The notes under the pieces were generated by a model. That model worked only from the letters and a program-made list of their open reading frames with translations. It did no database searches and had not been told where the DNA came from. From positions 1 through 28,920 of the forward strand of contig CYKH01001916.1 in NCBI GenBank assembly GCA_001460835.1: a DNA stretch of 28,920 bases. The letters are read 5' to 3'. Position 1 is the first letter of the stretch. Each line of letters starts with the position of its first letter. Made by a program: the position numbers and the translations under genes. Shown piece by piece: positions 9,701 through 17,346 of this stretch. Source of the DNA: Bodo saltans. Its lineage: Eukaryota > Euglenozoa > Kinetoplastea > Eubodonida > Bodonidae.

Positions 9701-10117
9701 ATGAGCCACCAGCGAGGAAAAACGCCACAATCCAACAGAGCAACTCCTCAGCCGCTTCAGGCCAAGAACTTCACACGTCATCCTACGCCCTCCTCCCTAG
9801 ACAACGCAAAGAAACACTCGCACCTGCCAGTGCAGTATGTCACACCTGAAGAGGTTGCCCAACATGCCGAACGTGTTTGTGTGTCGCCAAGCGACTTCTT
9901 AGACACCCATAATCATCAACATCAAAAGAGAGCCGGTGGAGGTGTTAGCTGGCAAACGTCGTCATCGTTACCCACGGTGGCAACATCACAAGACAGAGGA
10001 GGTGCTACCACGTTAGCAATTCCTTCCTGCTACCACACCAACTCAACGAGTACTAGCGTCCACGCATCCCCAACCCACAACAACAACAACAACACAACAA
10101 GCCTCAACGAGTACTAG
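9701..10117 (+). CDS. Segment 1: disordered N-terminus of the split cNMP-binding protein
   Basis: From ATG 9701 the frame gives 138 residues beginning MSHQRGKTPQSNRATPQPLQ. They are rich in His, Ser, Thr, Gln and Asn with no recognisable domain. The frame ends at TAG 10115-10117 just inside the second copy of the 61-bp duplication (LNEY then stop). Composition matches segment 2, which reads on from the duplication in another frame. The frame is also open at GTG 9698, but ATG is the likely start. If translated alone it would be a short disordered peptide with no visible function. Confidence 0.5.
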   Translation: MSHQRGKTPQSNRATPQPLQAKNFTRHPTPSSLDNAKKHSHLPVQYVTPEEVAQHAERVCVSPSDFLDTHNHQHQKRAGGGVSWQTSSSLPTVATSQDRGGATTLAIPSCYHTNSTSTSVHASPTHNNNNNTTSLNEY

Positions 10118-10163
10118 CGTCCACGCATCCCCAACCCACAACAACAACAACAACACAACAAGC
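10042..10163 (+). repeat. Exact 61-bp tandem duplication
   Basis: Bases 10042-10102 and 10103-10163 are identical over all 61 positions. Each copy begins CTCAACGAGTACTAGCG and ends with a CAA-rich stretch and AGC. The unit is not a multiple of three, so it shifts the reading frame of the gene it lies in. Confidence 0.97.
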
Positions 10164-10856
10164 CGCAATGCGCGAGGCAGCGGTGGAGATGCCGCAAGTG
10201 TCGCTACTGTGGCACCGTATGGCGGGCGTTTTTTTTTTCGCAATGCGCGAGGCAGCGGTGGAGATGCCGCAAGTGTCGTTGCTGTGGCACACACTGCTAC
10301 CCTTTCCCCTGGGCCCCGAAGCACTAGCCCACCACACAACGGTACGCTTGCAGCGATGGCACCGGTGGGAAGATTAGGTGCGTCGATCGACACGAATCGA
10401 CGACTTGCCGCAATGTGCCACACTCTGAAGCAAGTGGGTGAGGTTCGAGCAGGCGCCGCGCTGCCGTCCTCCAGCACTGCCACATCAATTCTCAGGCCAC
10501 TCAGCTCCACCGGCCAAGTGGCCAAACGAATGGGTTTCCAGAACCACACCATGAACCTGGGCGGTGGTGGTGGTGGTGGAGAGGCAACGGTCTCTCCTCT
10601 GTCCGATCGAAGTTTGTCTCCCTTGTCATGGGCCGAAGACGCTGGTGGTGCTCTCGACCCCACGCTCTCACACGATGGCCTTCTCTTAGGAAACTCAGTC
10701 TACCAGAGCCACACGAATACATCAGTGCTGTCTCAAGCCGCGATGTGGAGCTCAACGGTAGGACTTGTGCGTCAACGCCGAGCAGAACAGGACGAGGCCA
10801 AAATGATGCAGCGCCTCACGACGTTTCTAGTGAACGACGATGGAGCTCAACGGTAG
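10103..10856 (+). CDS. Segment 2: disordered middle part of the split cNMP-binding protein
   Basis: This frame is open through the second 61-bp copy, where it repeats TSTSVHASPTHNNNNNTTS from segment 1, and then continues RNARGSGGDAASV. It crosses a diverged in-frame 75-bp repeat and a Gly run at 10562-10579. It ends in VRQRRAEQDEAKMMQRLTTF before leaving frame in the second 95-bp copy (stop 10854-10856). The first ATG in this frame is 10356, so as a stand-alone gene it would be shorter. No domain recognised. Confidence 0.5.
10164..10290 (+). repeat. Diverged 75-bp-spaced direct repeat, in frame
   Basis: A block beginning CGCAATGCGCGAGGCAGC occurs at 10164 and again at 10239. About 52 bases match with two differences before the copies diverge. 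The 75-bp offset keeps the frame and gives RNARGSGGDAASV twice. Confidence 0.92.
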
Positions 10857-10935
10857 GACTTGTGCGTCAACGCCGAGCAGAACAGGACGAGGCCAAAATG
10901 ATGCAGCGCCTCACGACGTTTCTAGTGAACGACGA
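10746..10935 (+). repeat. Exact 95-bp tandem duplication
   Basis: Bases 10746-10840 and 10841-10935 are identical. Each copy begins TGGAGCTCAACGGTAGG and ends GTGAACGACGA. The unit is not a multiple of three, so it changes the frame. Confidence 0.97.
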
Positions 10936-11152
10936 CAAACGATGTTGCGCCAAGTCTGTGTTTTTAGAGAAGATGTTGGATGAGCGACGCGTCATTTGGT
11001 CAAAGGTATTTGTCCACGCCTCATTTGTCGCGATGTTGGCCCACCACGTCACACTGCGAAGGGCCTACGATGTATTAAAGCAAAAGTTTTTGTACCGCTA
11101 CTTGAGATTTGTCCGAAAGAAGCGTTCACCAGACAACGGGCGCAACGCTTAA
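10841..11152 (+). CDS. Segment 3: basic helical region of the split cNMP-binding protein
   Basis: This frame reads the second 95-bp copy as SSTVGLVRQRRAEQDEA, as segment 2 reads the first copy. It continues past it with DKRCCAKSVFLEKMLDERR and LRRAYDVLKQKFLYRYLRF, a basic amphipathic helical stretch. Family-like sequence stops near 11120; the residues SPDNGRNA before TAA (11150-11152) look out of frame, because the neighbouring frame continues smoothly as AFTRQRAQRLKERE. It has no plausible start of its own, since the frame upstream of the repeat reads as shadow sequence. Confidence 0.5.
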   Translation, partial: WSSTVGLVRQRRAEQDEAKMMQRLTTFLVNDDKRCCAKSVFLEKMLDERRVIWSKVFVHASFVAMLAHHVTLRRAYDVLKQKFLYRYLRFVRKKRSPDNGRNA

Positions 11153-11169
11153 AGGAACGCGAGACGTTG

Positions 11170-12693
11170 ATGACAGCACCTCCTTCAGCAGAAGTTCTTT
11201 GCGCTCAAATCCCAATCTTTCAAAAACTTCCAGAGGACACTGTGGCAGCGCTCCGTGCAGCAATGACGAAACGCTGTATCTTTACGGGAGAGTTTCTCGC
11301 CTACGAGGGGGAACCCGGCGATGGCATTGCTGTCCTCCATCAAGGTGCTCTCACCGTGTCAAGGAAGTCGACGGCAGCGCCAACCACAGCAACTGGGGCC
11401 ACGATGCCTCCTGCCAATGTTGCACTAACACAGCAAAGCGCATCATCTGCTCAGCAAAGTGCGGGTGGTGGTGTTGGCGGAAAGCTCATGTTGATGTCCG
11501 CAGCGGCAGCGAAACTGAACACTGTTGTGATTGAGTTGATCAACGGCTCGGCATGTCCAATGGCACGACCGCCACCTACCAAGGGTGCACCATCCTCCAG
11601 CAGCGCTGCGCCACAATCGGAGAAGAACGACAGCAGCATCAGCGACGCCTCCAAAGCCGCCAACAGCAACGCCCCCTCGCCTGTTGCAGTGACAGCATCT
11701 GCTGGGGGTAGAGTTTCACTCAACTCGTTCCCAGCAAAACGATTAGCTTCTTCGCTAGGAGGAGGAGGAGGAGGTGGTCTCTCATCTAGTTTGAACAACA
11801 GCAGCAACCTCAGACAGTTTGCAGGAGGGGGTGGGGCTGCCAACAGTGTGTCGGTAATGACGACTCATCAGACCATTCTTACGCCTGACAAAGCAAACAC
11901 ATACGGTTGGGCGATAGGGCAAACAATGTTATTCACTGCAGAGCCGTACGATGCCTCCTTCCGTGCCGCTGTGGACGTGGACTTGTGGGTGCTATCCGGC
12001 GCCCAGTTTATTGATATTGTGGTCAAGACCATGAAGGGCGTTGCCACTCGGCAGTTGGAATACGTGAACAGGCTCATTGATGAGAGGCGAGCGAGCAATA
12101 TGTCACAGCACCGACGAATGACGGAGCAGGCTGTACGTGCAAGTTCACCTCTGTTTCAATATTTATCCTCGTCGGGGATTGCTCGGCTGATCCGGTGCCT
12201 CAGGCCTCAAGTGGTACGCCGCGGCGATGTCGTCGTGGACCCGGGAAAGTACGGGACACAAGTTGTGTTTGTCGTTGCCGGAAGAGTAGAAGTGTTCTAC
12301 GGCCCGAGCGCCGGGGTAAGCATACCTCCGGGGTACATGGCAGCAGCGGGCCAATCCATTGGCAATACGGCGTCCCTTGGTGGTGCCCCCGCTTCGCCTA
12401 GTGCCGCAGACAAGAAAACGGCGACAGAAGTGTTTCGAGTAGGTTCCAGTGCAGGCGAAGTCGCTTCGTATTTAGGCAAAGTGGATCCCAAGTCGTACAT
12501 CCGTGCGGCAGCCAACGCAGAGCTGTGGATGCTGGACGCCACTGATTTGCAGTCAGTGTTGATTCATGAGGAAAGCCGAGCAGTGATGGTGTCGGTCTTG
12601 ACGCTACTTGATGAGAATGGGAATGAAAAGATCTTCCGCCCTCGGGGAACAGCGCCGGGTGCTGCAGCTGGAGCGACTGACGGCGCAACGTGA
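11170..12693 (+). CDS. Segment 4: tandem cyclic-nucleotide-binding domains
   Basis: The frame is open from 10996, but the first ATG in the sensible part is 11170. CNB-A starts with PIFQKLPEDTVAALRAAM (from 11206) and its barrel reads FTGEFLAYEGEPGDGIAVLHQGALTV. It is then interrupted by about 180 Ser/Gly/Ala-rich residues (11362-11895). The phosphate-binding cassette resumes as GWAIGQTMLF...SFRAAVDVDLWVL, with Gln where most cAMP-binding cassettes have the Glu of G-E. CNB-B (about 12148-12585) reads PLFQYLSSSGIARLIRCLRP, YGTQVVFVVAGRVEVF, then AGEVASYLG...SYIRAAANAELWML, keeping the G-E and R-A-A features. No kinase or channel part is attached. It could be a PKA-regulatory-like or other cNMP sensor; ligand specificity cannot be told. 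Domain call is confident. Confidence 0.82.
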   Translation: MTAPPSAEVLCAQIPIFQKLPEDTVAALRAAMTKRCIFTGEFLAYEGEPGDGIAVLHQGALTVSRKSTAAPTTATGATMPPANVALTQQSASSAQQSAGGGVGGKLMLMSAAAAKLNTVVIELINGSACPMARPPPTKGAPSSSSAAPQSEKNDSSISDASKAANSNAPSPVAVTASAGGRVSLNSFPAKRLASSLGGGGGGGLSSSLNNSSNLRQFAGGGGAANSVSVMTTHQTILTPDKANTYGWAIGQTMLFTAEPYDASFRAAVDVDLWVLSGAQFIDIVVKTMKGVATRQLEYVNRLIDERRASNMSQHRRMTEQAVRASSPLFQYLSSSGIARLIRCLRPQVVRRGDVVVDPGKYGTQVVFVVAGRVEVFYGPSAGVSIPPGYMAAAGQSIGNTASLGGAPASPSAADKKTATEVFRVGSSAGEVASYLGKVDPKSYIRAAANAELWMLDATDLQSVLIHEESRAVMVSVLTLLDENGNEKIFRPRGTAPGAAAGATDGAT

Positions 12694-13443
12694 ACACATA
12701 AACTGCGTGTAAACAATTCAAGAAGCTTGTCCGTCAATGCTGTTACATTTTTTCCCCCTCCGTTTGTTGTTGCAGTGTGCCAACTGCTACGACGTATCCG
12801 CGTTACTCTGCAACTCTGGAAAAGAATTCCACTTTTGCACAGACACGAGAACAGTTAGGTCAAGGGGACCTGTTTTTGTAGTCACCTCCTTCCACTATCC
12901 GTAAGTGAGGCCCTTCTTTTTCCTTCTCATTTCGTGTTCGTTATTTTCTGCGCGCGGCTGTCAGGGGTTCTTCGCCCCGCCTCTTTGTGTCGATAAATCA
13001 TGCGTTGAGTCATGTTGCTTTTTTTGTCGTGCTGACTAAGAAACGTAAAAAAGAGTCTTACATAGGAAAACAATAACAGAAAAGTCTCGTGTGAGTGTCA
13101 GAGCCTTGTGGAACGAATCCGCATTCATCTACCCAACTTTTTATACAAACAAAACCTCGGTGAGTAGATTTCCGTGAAAGTCAACGAGTTGAAGGTGCGC
13201 CAAATTTCCACTAGACGCTTCACACAAACCACAAGAAAAACTTCTCTCCACTGAATAAGTGAAGACACTCGACACTTTAAAGAAGGAAATTGGAGCCCCC
13301 CTCAACGTGAGAACTCCATCTTTAATCCTCCTAGCTCAACGCTGCAGAACCATTTGCAAGCGAACGTTTAATTTCGACAAATCTGCCCTTACCGCCACAC
13401 ACGCAAAAGAAACATAGCACCACCCTGACCAAAAGATTAGATC
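12694..13443 (+). other. 750-bp spacer upstream of the CDK gene
   Basis: No credible gene on either strand. It has several pyrimidine tracts followed by AG: ending at 12775, at 12964, and near 13040. The CDK 5' UTR could therefore be several hundred bases, with alternative acceptors. The last 200 bases before the ATG are A/C-rich and nearly free of T-runs. Confidence 0.5.
12746..12775 (+). promoter_or_regulatory. Strong pyrimidine tract and AG, candidate trans-splice acceptor
   Basis: A T/C-rich run from 12748 through CCGTTTGTTGTTGCAG ends at 12775, the best acceptor-like motif between the cNMP-binding gene and the CDK. It lies only about 80 bases after the stop at 12693 and 668 bases before the CDK ATG. 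Confidence 0.4.
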
Positions 13444-14571
13444 ATGTCAACAGCAGGAAGATTCACCAAGCTAGAAAAATTAGGCGAAGGCACATATGGC
13501 GTTGTGTACATGGCAAGGGAAAAGCAAACCGGCGCTGTCGTCGCGCTGAAGCGTATGAATATCGCAGCAGAAGAAGAAGGTGTTCCCGCCACGACGATTC
13601 GTGAAATTTGCTTGCTGAAAGAGCTGCACCACGAGAACGTTGTGCGGCTGTACGATGTGATGTTTCAAGCCCCAAAACTGACATTAGTGTTCGAGTATTG
13701 CGAGTACGATCTGAAAAAGTACATGGACACAAAACCGAGCAAAAGACTGGATCTTGCAGATGTCAAGTCCTTCATGAAGCAAATGTTGTGCGGATTGCAG
13801 TACATGCATAGCAGATCTGTCGTTCACCGCGACCTTAAGCCCCAGAATGTACTCTTGTCTCTCAACAAAGATGTCAAACTAGGTGACTTTGGTCTTGCTC
13901 GTGTGGAGGGCATTCCCGTCAAGAAGTATAGCCACGAGGCCGTCACACTTTGGTACCGGCCACCGGACGTCATTTGCGGTAGCACCAACTACGGCCTTGC
14001 GGTGGACATGTGGTCCATGGGTTGCATCTTCGCAGAAATGGTAACCGGCCTCCCGCTTTTCAATGGCCACACCGACGCTGAGCAACTGCTCAAAATATTC
14101 AAACTTTTTGGAACCCCTACTCGCGATGAGTGGCCATCCATGTCAACGCTTCCGAATATCAAAGTGGTCATGTCTGACAGCCGACAGGCGGCACATTTTG
14201 AACAGAACTATCCTTCTACCTTCAGCGAAATGGTCCGCAATTCTGAACTGAAGCATTTGGGCGAGGATGGACTAGATTTGCTCCGGCGTTTGCTCCACTT
14301 GGAGCCCAGCAGGCGGATCAACGCGCTTGATGCGTTCCGTCACCCTTTTCTTGACGGCGTGGCAGATGCGCAGTCGCGCGCGGTCGAGACGATGGCAGTG
14401 CAACTGCAGCAGGTGCTGGATGGTATCCGCCTTGGCAACACACCCACCGCGGCTGCCGGCGGCAATAGCGCAAGCAACCGCGGGTTGGAATACGACAGCA
14501 CTGGGGCGCCTAGAGCACCTCAACCACCAGCACAACCACGACCTCAGTCGTACAATAGTTCAAATGCTTAG
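13444..14571 (+). CDS. Cyclin-dependent kinase, CDK5/PHO85-like (cdc2-related kinase)
   Basis: A complete Ser/Thr kinase domain (about 7-303). Visible parts are the glycine loop GEGTYGVVY (14-22), ATP lysine K36, a cyclin-binding helix GVPATTIREI (46-55, the PSTAIRE position), catalytic loop HRDLKPQN (128-135), DFG (148-150), and T-loop YSHEAVTLWYRPPD (162-175). The cyclin-type helix and T-loop identify a CDK. GIPV before the T-loop and LWYRPPD rather than LWYRAPE point to the CDK5/PHO85 branch, as does Ser163 in place of the activating Thr of CDK1/2. It needs a cyclin partner, which is not encoded here. A tail of about 70 residues, rich in Ala, Pro, Gln and Asn, follows the kinase fold and is longer than in CDK5. 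Kinetoplastids call such kinases CRKs; I cannot give the number. The stop is TAG. Confidence 0.95.
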   Translation: MSTAGRFTKLEKLGEGTYGVVYMAREKQTGAVVALKRMNIAAEEEGVPATTIREICLLKELHHENVVRLYDVMFQAPKLTLVFEYCEYDLKKYMDTKPSKRLDLADVKSFMKQMLCGLQYMHSRSVVHRDLKPQNVLLSLNKDVKLGDFGLARVEGIPVKKYSHEAVTLWYRPPDVICGSTNYGLAVDMWSMGCIFAEMVTGLPLFNGHTDAEQLLKIFKLFGTPTRDEWPSMSTLPNIKVVMSDSRQAAHFEQNYPSTFSEMVRNSELKHLGEDGLDLLRRLLHLEPSRRINALDAFRHPFLDGVADAQSRAVETMAVQLQQVLDGIRLGNTPTAAAGGNSASNRGLEYDSTGAPRAPQPPAQPRPQSYNSSNA

Positions 14572-15780
14572 GCTCTCTTCTGTTCCAGATCTGCCCCAGT
14601 AGTGTCGTCGAGGAGCTTCGTAAACAATAAAAGGGAGAAAGACGCGCCAACGAAGTGTCAACGTGAATATTTTGCCCTCCCCGCAGCTACACCTCCGCAG
14701 CTACACCTTCGTGTGTTTGGAAGCACACCACAAAAACGCTCAAAGAGAGATGAGAAATTTTCCTCTCCCGAATAGCATGTGTAGCCCAACTTGCGCCTGC
14801 CACATACGCCACACACTCTTACTACCTGCCCTAGCCTTAGTAGAAAGCTGAAGACAAAAACACACGCGAAGTGAGAGTGAAATGTGAAAGGGGAGTTGAA
14901 ACAAGTCGAAGCGATAGATTAGCAAGAAACAGTTTCACTCGACCTCTCTTAACAGACGTGGTCCCTCATGAGCATCTTAACAGAAAACAAAAAAAACCCA
15001 AGACAAAACAGCACTTTTTGATTCCAAGTGGCGAATGCCACTAACCTACACACGTGTAACAACAGCGCGATACCGCACACACACTGAAACAAAAAGGCCC
15101 CAACAACGAAAAGAAATACAAACCACAAAACAATCCAGGGAAAACGATGACCATCACAGAAGATTCCTATCGTGTCACTTGAGTGCTGATTTCGATTTCA
15201 CCCCCCTTTTTTTCTTCGTTATCCTTTGCACCGTTGCAGTCTTTCTCTTCTTTTCGGTTGCGAAATGCTTTCACCGCCGCGCTGTGAGCCGATTTAGAGA
15301 ACAGATCGACCAAGTTTTTTTTTTTTTTCCTCTGTACAAAACAACATCAAAGTGGGTGACACCTCTGCCTCAATCCACTCAAGCACCTCCTTTCTGTTTT
15401 CCGATGCGATGCAGCACATCCCCGGCCAGAATCTGTACTGACAAATGACAAGTCTACCGCAAAGGAAATACTCTGGTAGTGAATGAAGGCAACACTCTCC
15501 TGCGTCCCGCCCTTTTCTGGTGTAAACTTTCTTTTCTATGTTGGCCTTTTATTTCGTGGCTTCCCTCCCGTGTGCACTCTTGATCTCCCCCTGAGCTCCC
15601 TACGTTTCCCCTTTCCACACCAACCACACAAGCTAGCAGATTTTCCTTCGCCACTTTCCACACTCACAAAAAGCGACGTGTACCGTTAAATATCAACAAA
15701 AGAGTATCAGCTCTTCTTCTTTCGACATTTCTGATTACTTTTTTCAAGATTTTTTTTAAAGGAGAGTCTGCCAAACAAAT
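14572..15780 (+). other. 1.2-kb spacer without a convincing gene
   Basis: The first half is A/C-rich and the second half carries T-runs, including 14 T at 15315-15328 and T-rich runs at 15731-15757. Pyrimidine tracts followed by AG near 15748 are good acceptor candidates for the next gene. A 137-codon open frame at 15035-15448 has one hydrophobic stretch but looks like spacer. An exact 14-bp tandem duplication lies at 14681-14708. Confidence 0.5.
14681..14708 (+). repeat. Exact 14-bp tandem duplication in spacer
   Basis: CCGCAGCTACACCT occurs at 14681-14694 and again at 14695-14708. Confidence 0.93.
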
Positions 15781-17196
15781 ATGCTCGAGGCTCTACGCGC
15801 TGCGAATGTTGCGGAGAGAAATGAGAGTGGCCACTCGTCGCTGTTTTCCCTTTCTCAATTTCGTTCCAGCAATGCTCCAGCACTCGACGGGCTTTTAAGT
15901 GGCAGGCTAGGACTTGTTGATTTGATCAAAGTTAAGGACGACATGGGTGAAGTCCGCGCTCCAGCATACTGTGAAAGCAGCGAATCGTCCGGAGATGAAA
16001 ACGACAATGCCCAGACGAACAACAGTGATAACAGCAACAGTGCTCCGGGCACATCACGCAAGCGTTGTGTACTGCATCGTCATATCCGAGTTTCACTCGC
16101 CGTGCCAACCACTGCGTCACCAATCGCACGGCGCAACGTGACTGATGGTGGAAGTGGAGTGTCGCAGTCGAGTCCGAGCCGATATTATTCCGCGGTGGTG
16201 GCGGCACTGTTGACGGCAGCTCTCAAACGGGACAATAAAAGTGTTCCATCTGCACTTACTGATCCAACGCCGGGAAACGAAGCTGTACCGAAAACTCAAC
16301 GATGGGGGTCGCTTCAAGACGCACTGCTCCGAGTACTGCTCGCAACTGCCGCTGCTGCTGCCCCCTGCGCTGAAGTCTCACCAGCCAATGGGAGAGGTCC
16401 TCAAGAGGAAACAAGTGAATGTGATCTGATCAAACAATTCCTGAATATTGAGACTACTCCGTCAGCGCCGCTACCCAGCGCAGATGATGTCGCCAAAGAA
16501 GTTCTTTCCGCGAAACGCTTTCAAAGTTGTTTTGAACCACACAACGTCGTAGAGTTTCTTTTTGCGGAGAGATTTGAGGCCCCAATCACCCCAGGGGAAT
16601 GTGTAGCGTTTCTTAGAAGCGACATCGTGGCACTTTCGCTGTGGCTGCGTGTGTCGCTCCACTGGGCAATTGTATCCCCGATAGTAGCATTGGCAGAGGC
16701 CTCGCCAGCAGGCGGGTTTCAGGCGCTGAAGCTTGAATACGACGTTGAACGTGACAACTCTATCACGTTTGCTGGTGGAGTAGATGGAGTGGCAGAATGC
16801 TTTCGGTGGCGACTTATCGATATGTTTTGTCAACGCGGAGGTCACATTCCACTGAACGACATTGCGCGTGGAGTGCTCAACCGTCTGAAGCGTCGCCGGG
16901 CCATCACCGATGCTGCTGTGACACATTTTATTAGTCTTGAGTCCGACGGTAATGTGGATGACGTGGTCAGTGCAGTGCTTGGTGGTGTTCAACCAGTCTT
17001 CAGTTCGTACTTTCCTAGTCCCGCCATTCTTGAAGGCCAGTTGCGGAGTGTGGCCGCTGCAATCGCTGGTGCTACTGCGTCAAGCGCAGAGCACCGTCCA
17101 CTACAGTCGGCTGCTGCGATCCTTGCACTGTGTTACTGGACAGTTATTGCGACAGAACTAGAGCTTCAGGCGGCTGGCGGCTTGTTGCGAAAGTGA
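15781..17196 (+). CDS. Uncharacterised protein (471 aa)
   Basis: I do not recognise this protein. The N-terminal 125 residues are mixed: a short conserved-looking start (LDGLLSGRLGLVDLIKVKDD, about 36-55) and then an acidic Ser/Asn-rich stretch (64-90). From about 135 onward it alternates hydrophobic helices and Ala-rich loops, such as VVAALLTAALKRDNK, LWLRVSLHWAIVSPIVALAEA and RSVAAAIAGATAS. The hydrophobic stretches are too short or too interrupted for a confident membrane call, so a soluble all-alpha fold is more likely. There is no catalytic motif or signal peptide. The ATG at 15781 follows a T-rich acceptor-like region by about 30 bases, and the stop is TGA. Coding status is likely from length and composition. 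Confidence 0.8.
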   Translation: MLEALRAANVAERNESGHSSLFSLSQFRSSNAPALDGLLSGRLGLVDLIKVKDDMGEVRAPAYCESSESSGDENDNAQTNNSDNSNSAPGTSRKRCVLHRHIRVSLAVPTTASPIARRNVTDGGSGVSQSSPSRYYSAVVAALLTAALKRDNKSVPSALTDPTPGNEAVPKTQRWGSLQDALLRVLLATAAAAAPCAEVSPANGRGPQEETSECDLIKQFLNIETTPSAPLPSADDVAKEVLSAKRFQSCFEPHNVVEFLFAERFEAPITPGECVAFLRSDIVALSLWLRVSLHWAIVSPIVALAEASPAGGFQALKLEYDVERDNSITFAGGVDGVAECFRWRLIDMFCQRGGHIPLNDIARGVLNRLKRRRAITDAAVTHFISLESDGNVDDVVSAVLGGVQPVFSSYFPSPAILEGQLRSVAAAIAGATASSAEHRPLQSAAAILALCYWTVIATELELQAAGGLLRK

Positions 17197-17289
17197 ACCC
17201 CCTTTCTTTTAGAGAAAATTACCATGTATGAGTCTGAGATTTATGTTTTTCTTCTTGTTGCGTTACATGTCACCATGCCTGGAATTCTA

Positions 17290-17327
17290 TTTTTTTTTGT
17301 TTGTGTGTGTCTTCTCTCGTCGTCCAG
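17290..17327 (+). promoter_or_regulatory. Predicted trans-splice acceptor for the Rrp1/Nop52 gene
   Basis: A long T/C tract (T-run at 17290-17298, then CTTCTCTCGTCGTCCAG) ends in AG at 17326-17327, 19 bases before the ATG. It is the clearest acceptor layout in the window. Confidence 0.55.
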
Positions 17328-17346
17328 TTCGCTTCCATAACAAAAG

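Larger units (their letters stand above)
9701..12693 (+). pseudogene. Cyclic-nucleotide-binding-domain protein, split over three frames by two tandem duplications and a one-base shift
   Basis: Four open segments read as one protein: a disordered Ser/Thr/Asn/Gly-rich N-terminus (9701 to about 10840), a basic helical stretch (about 10940-11200), and two cyclic-nucleotide-binding (CNB) domains (11206-12585). The first break is an exact 61-bp tandem duplication (10042-10163) that moves the frame. The second is an exact 95-bp tandem duplication (10746-10935) that moves it again. A third change lies near 11110-11125, where the segment ending KKRSPDNGRNA gives way to the frame reading AFTRQRAQRLKERETL. 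Counting only one copy of each duplication keeps segments 1, 2 and 3 in register, which is strong evidence for a former single gene. It may be a true pseudogene, an allele, or an assembly error. Segments are listed separately. The family is the CNB fold of PKA regulatory subunits and similar effectors. Confidence 0.75.

Noticed and set aside
9069-9743. 224-residue antisense open frame across the spacer
   Set aside because: It covers T-rich spacer and the coiled-coil gene end; its Phe/Leu/Ser runs come from homopolymers.
10746-10935. Intron born from the 95-bp duplication, using GT in one copy and AG in the other
   Set aside because: No AGGT occurs in the unit, and removal from GGTAG to GTAG would take 99 bases and would not keep the frame.
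12901-12964. Possible cis-intron (GTAAGT to CTGTCAG) in the spacer
   Set aside because: It lies outside any coding region, and kinetoplastids have very few cis-introns; the pyrimidine tract fits trans-splicing equally well.
12961-12978. tRNA-like or terminator hairpin (GGGG...CCCC)
   Set aside because: Only a 4-bp stem; no tRNA arms or T-loop consensus nearby.
15035-15448. 137-residue open frame with one hydrophobic segment in the long spacer
   Set aside because: Hydrophobicity comes from T-runs, the rest is Thr/Gln/Lys from A/C-rich spacer, and the frame crosses a 14-T run.
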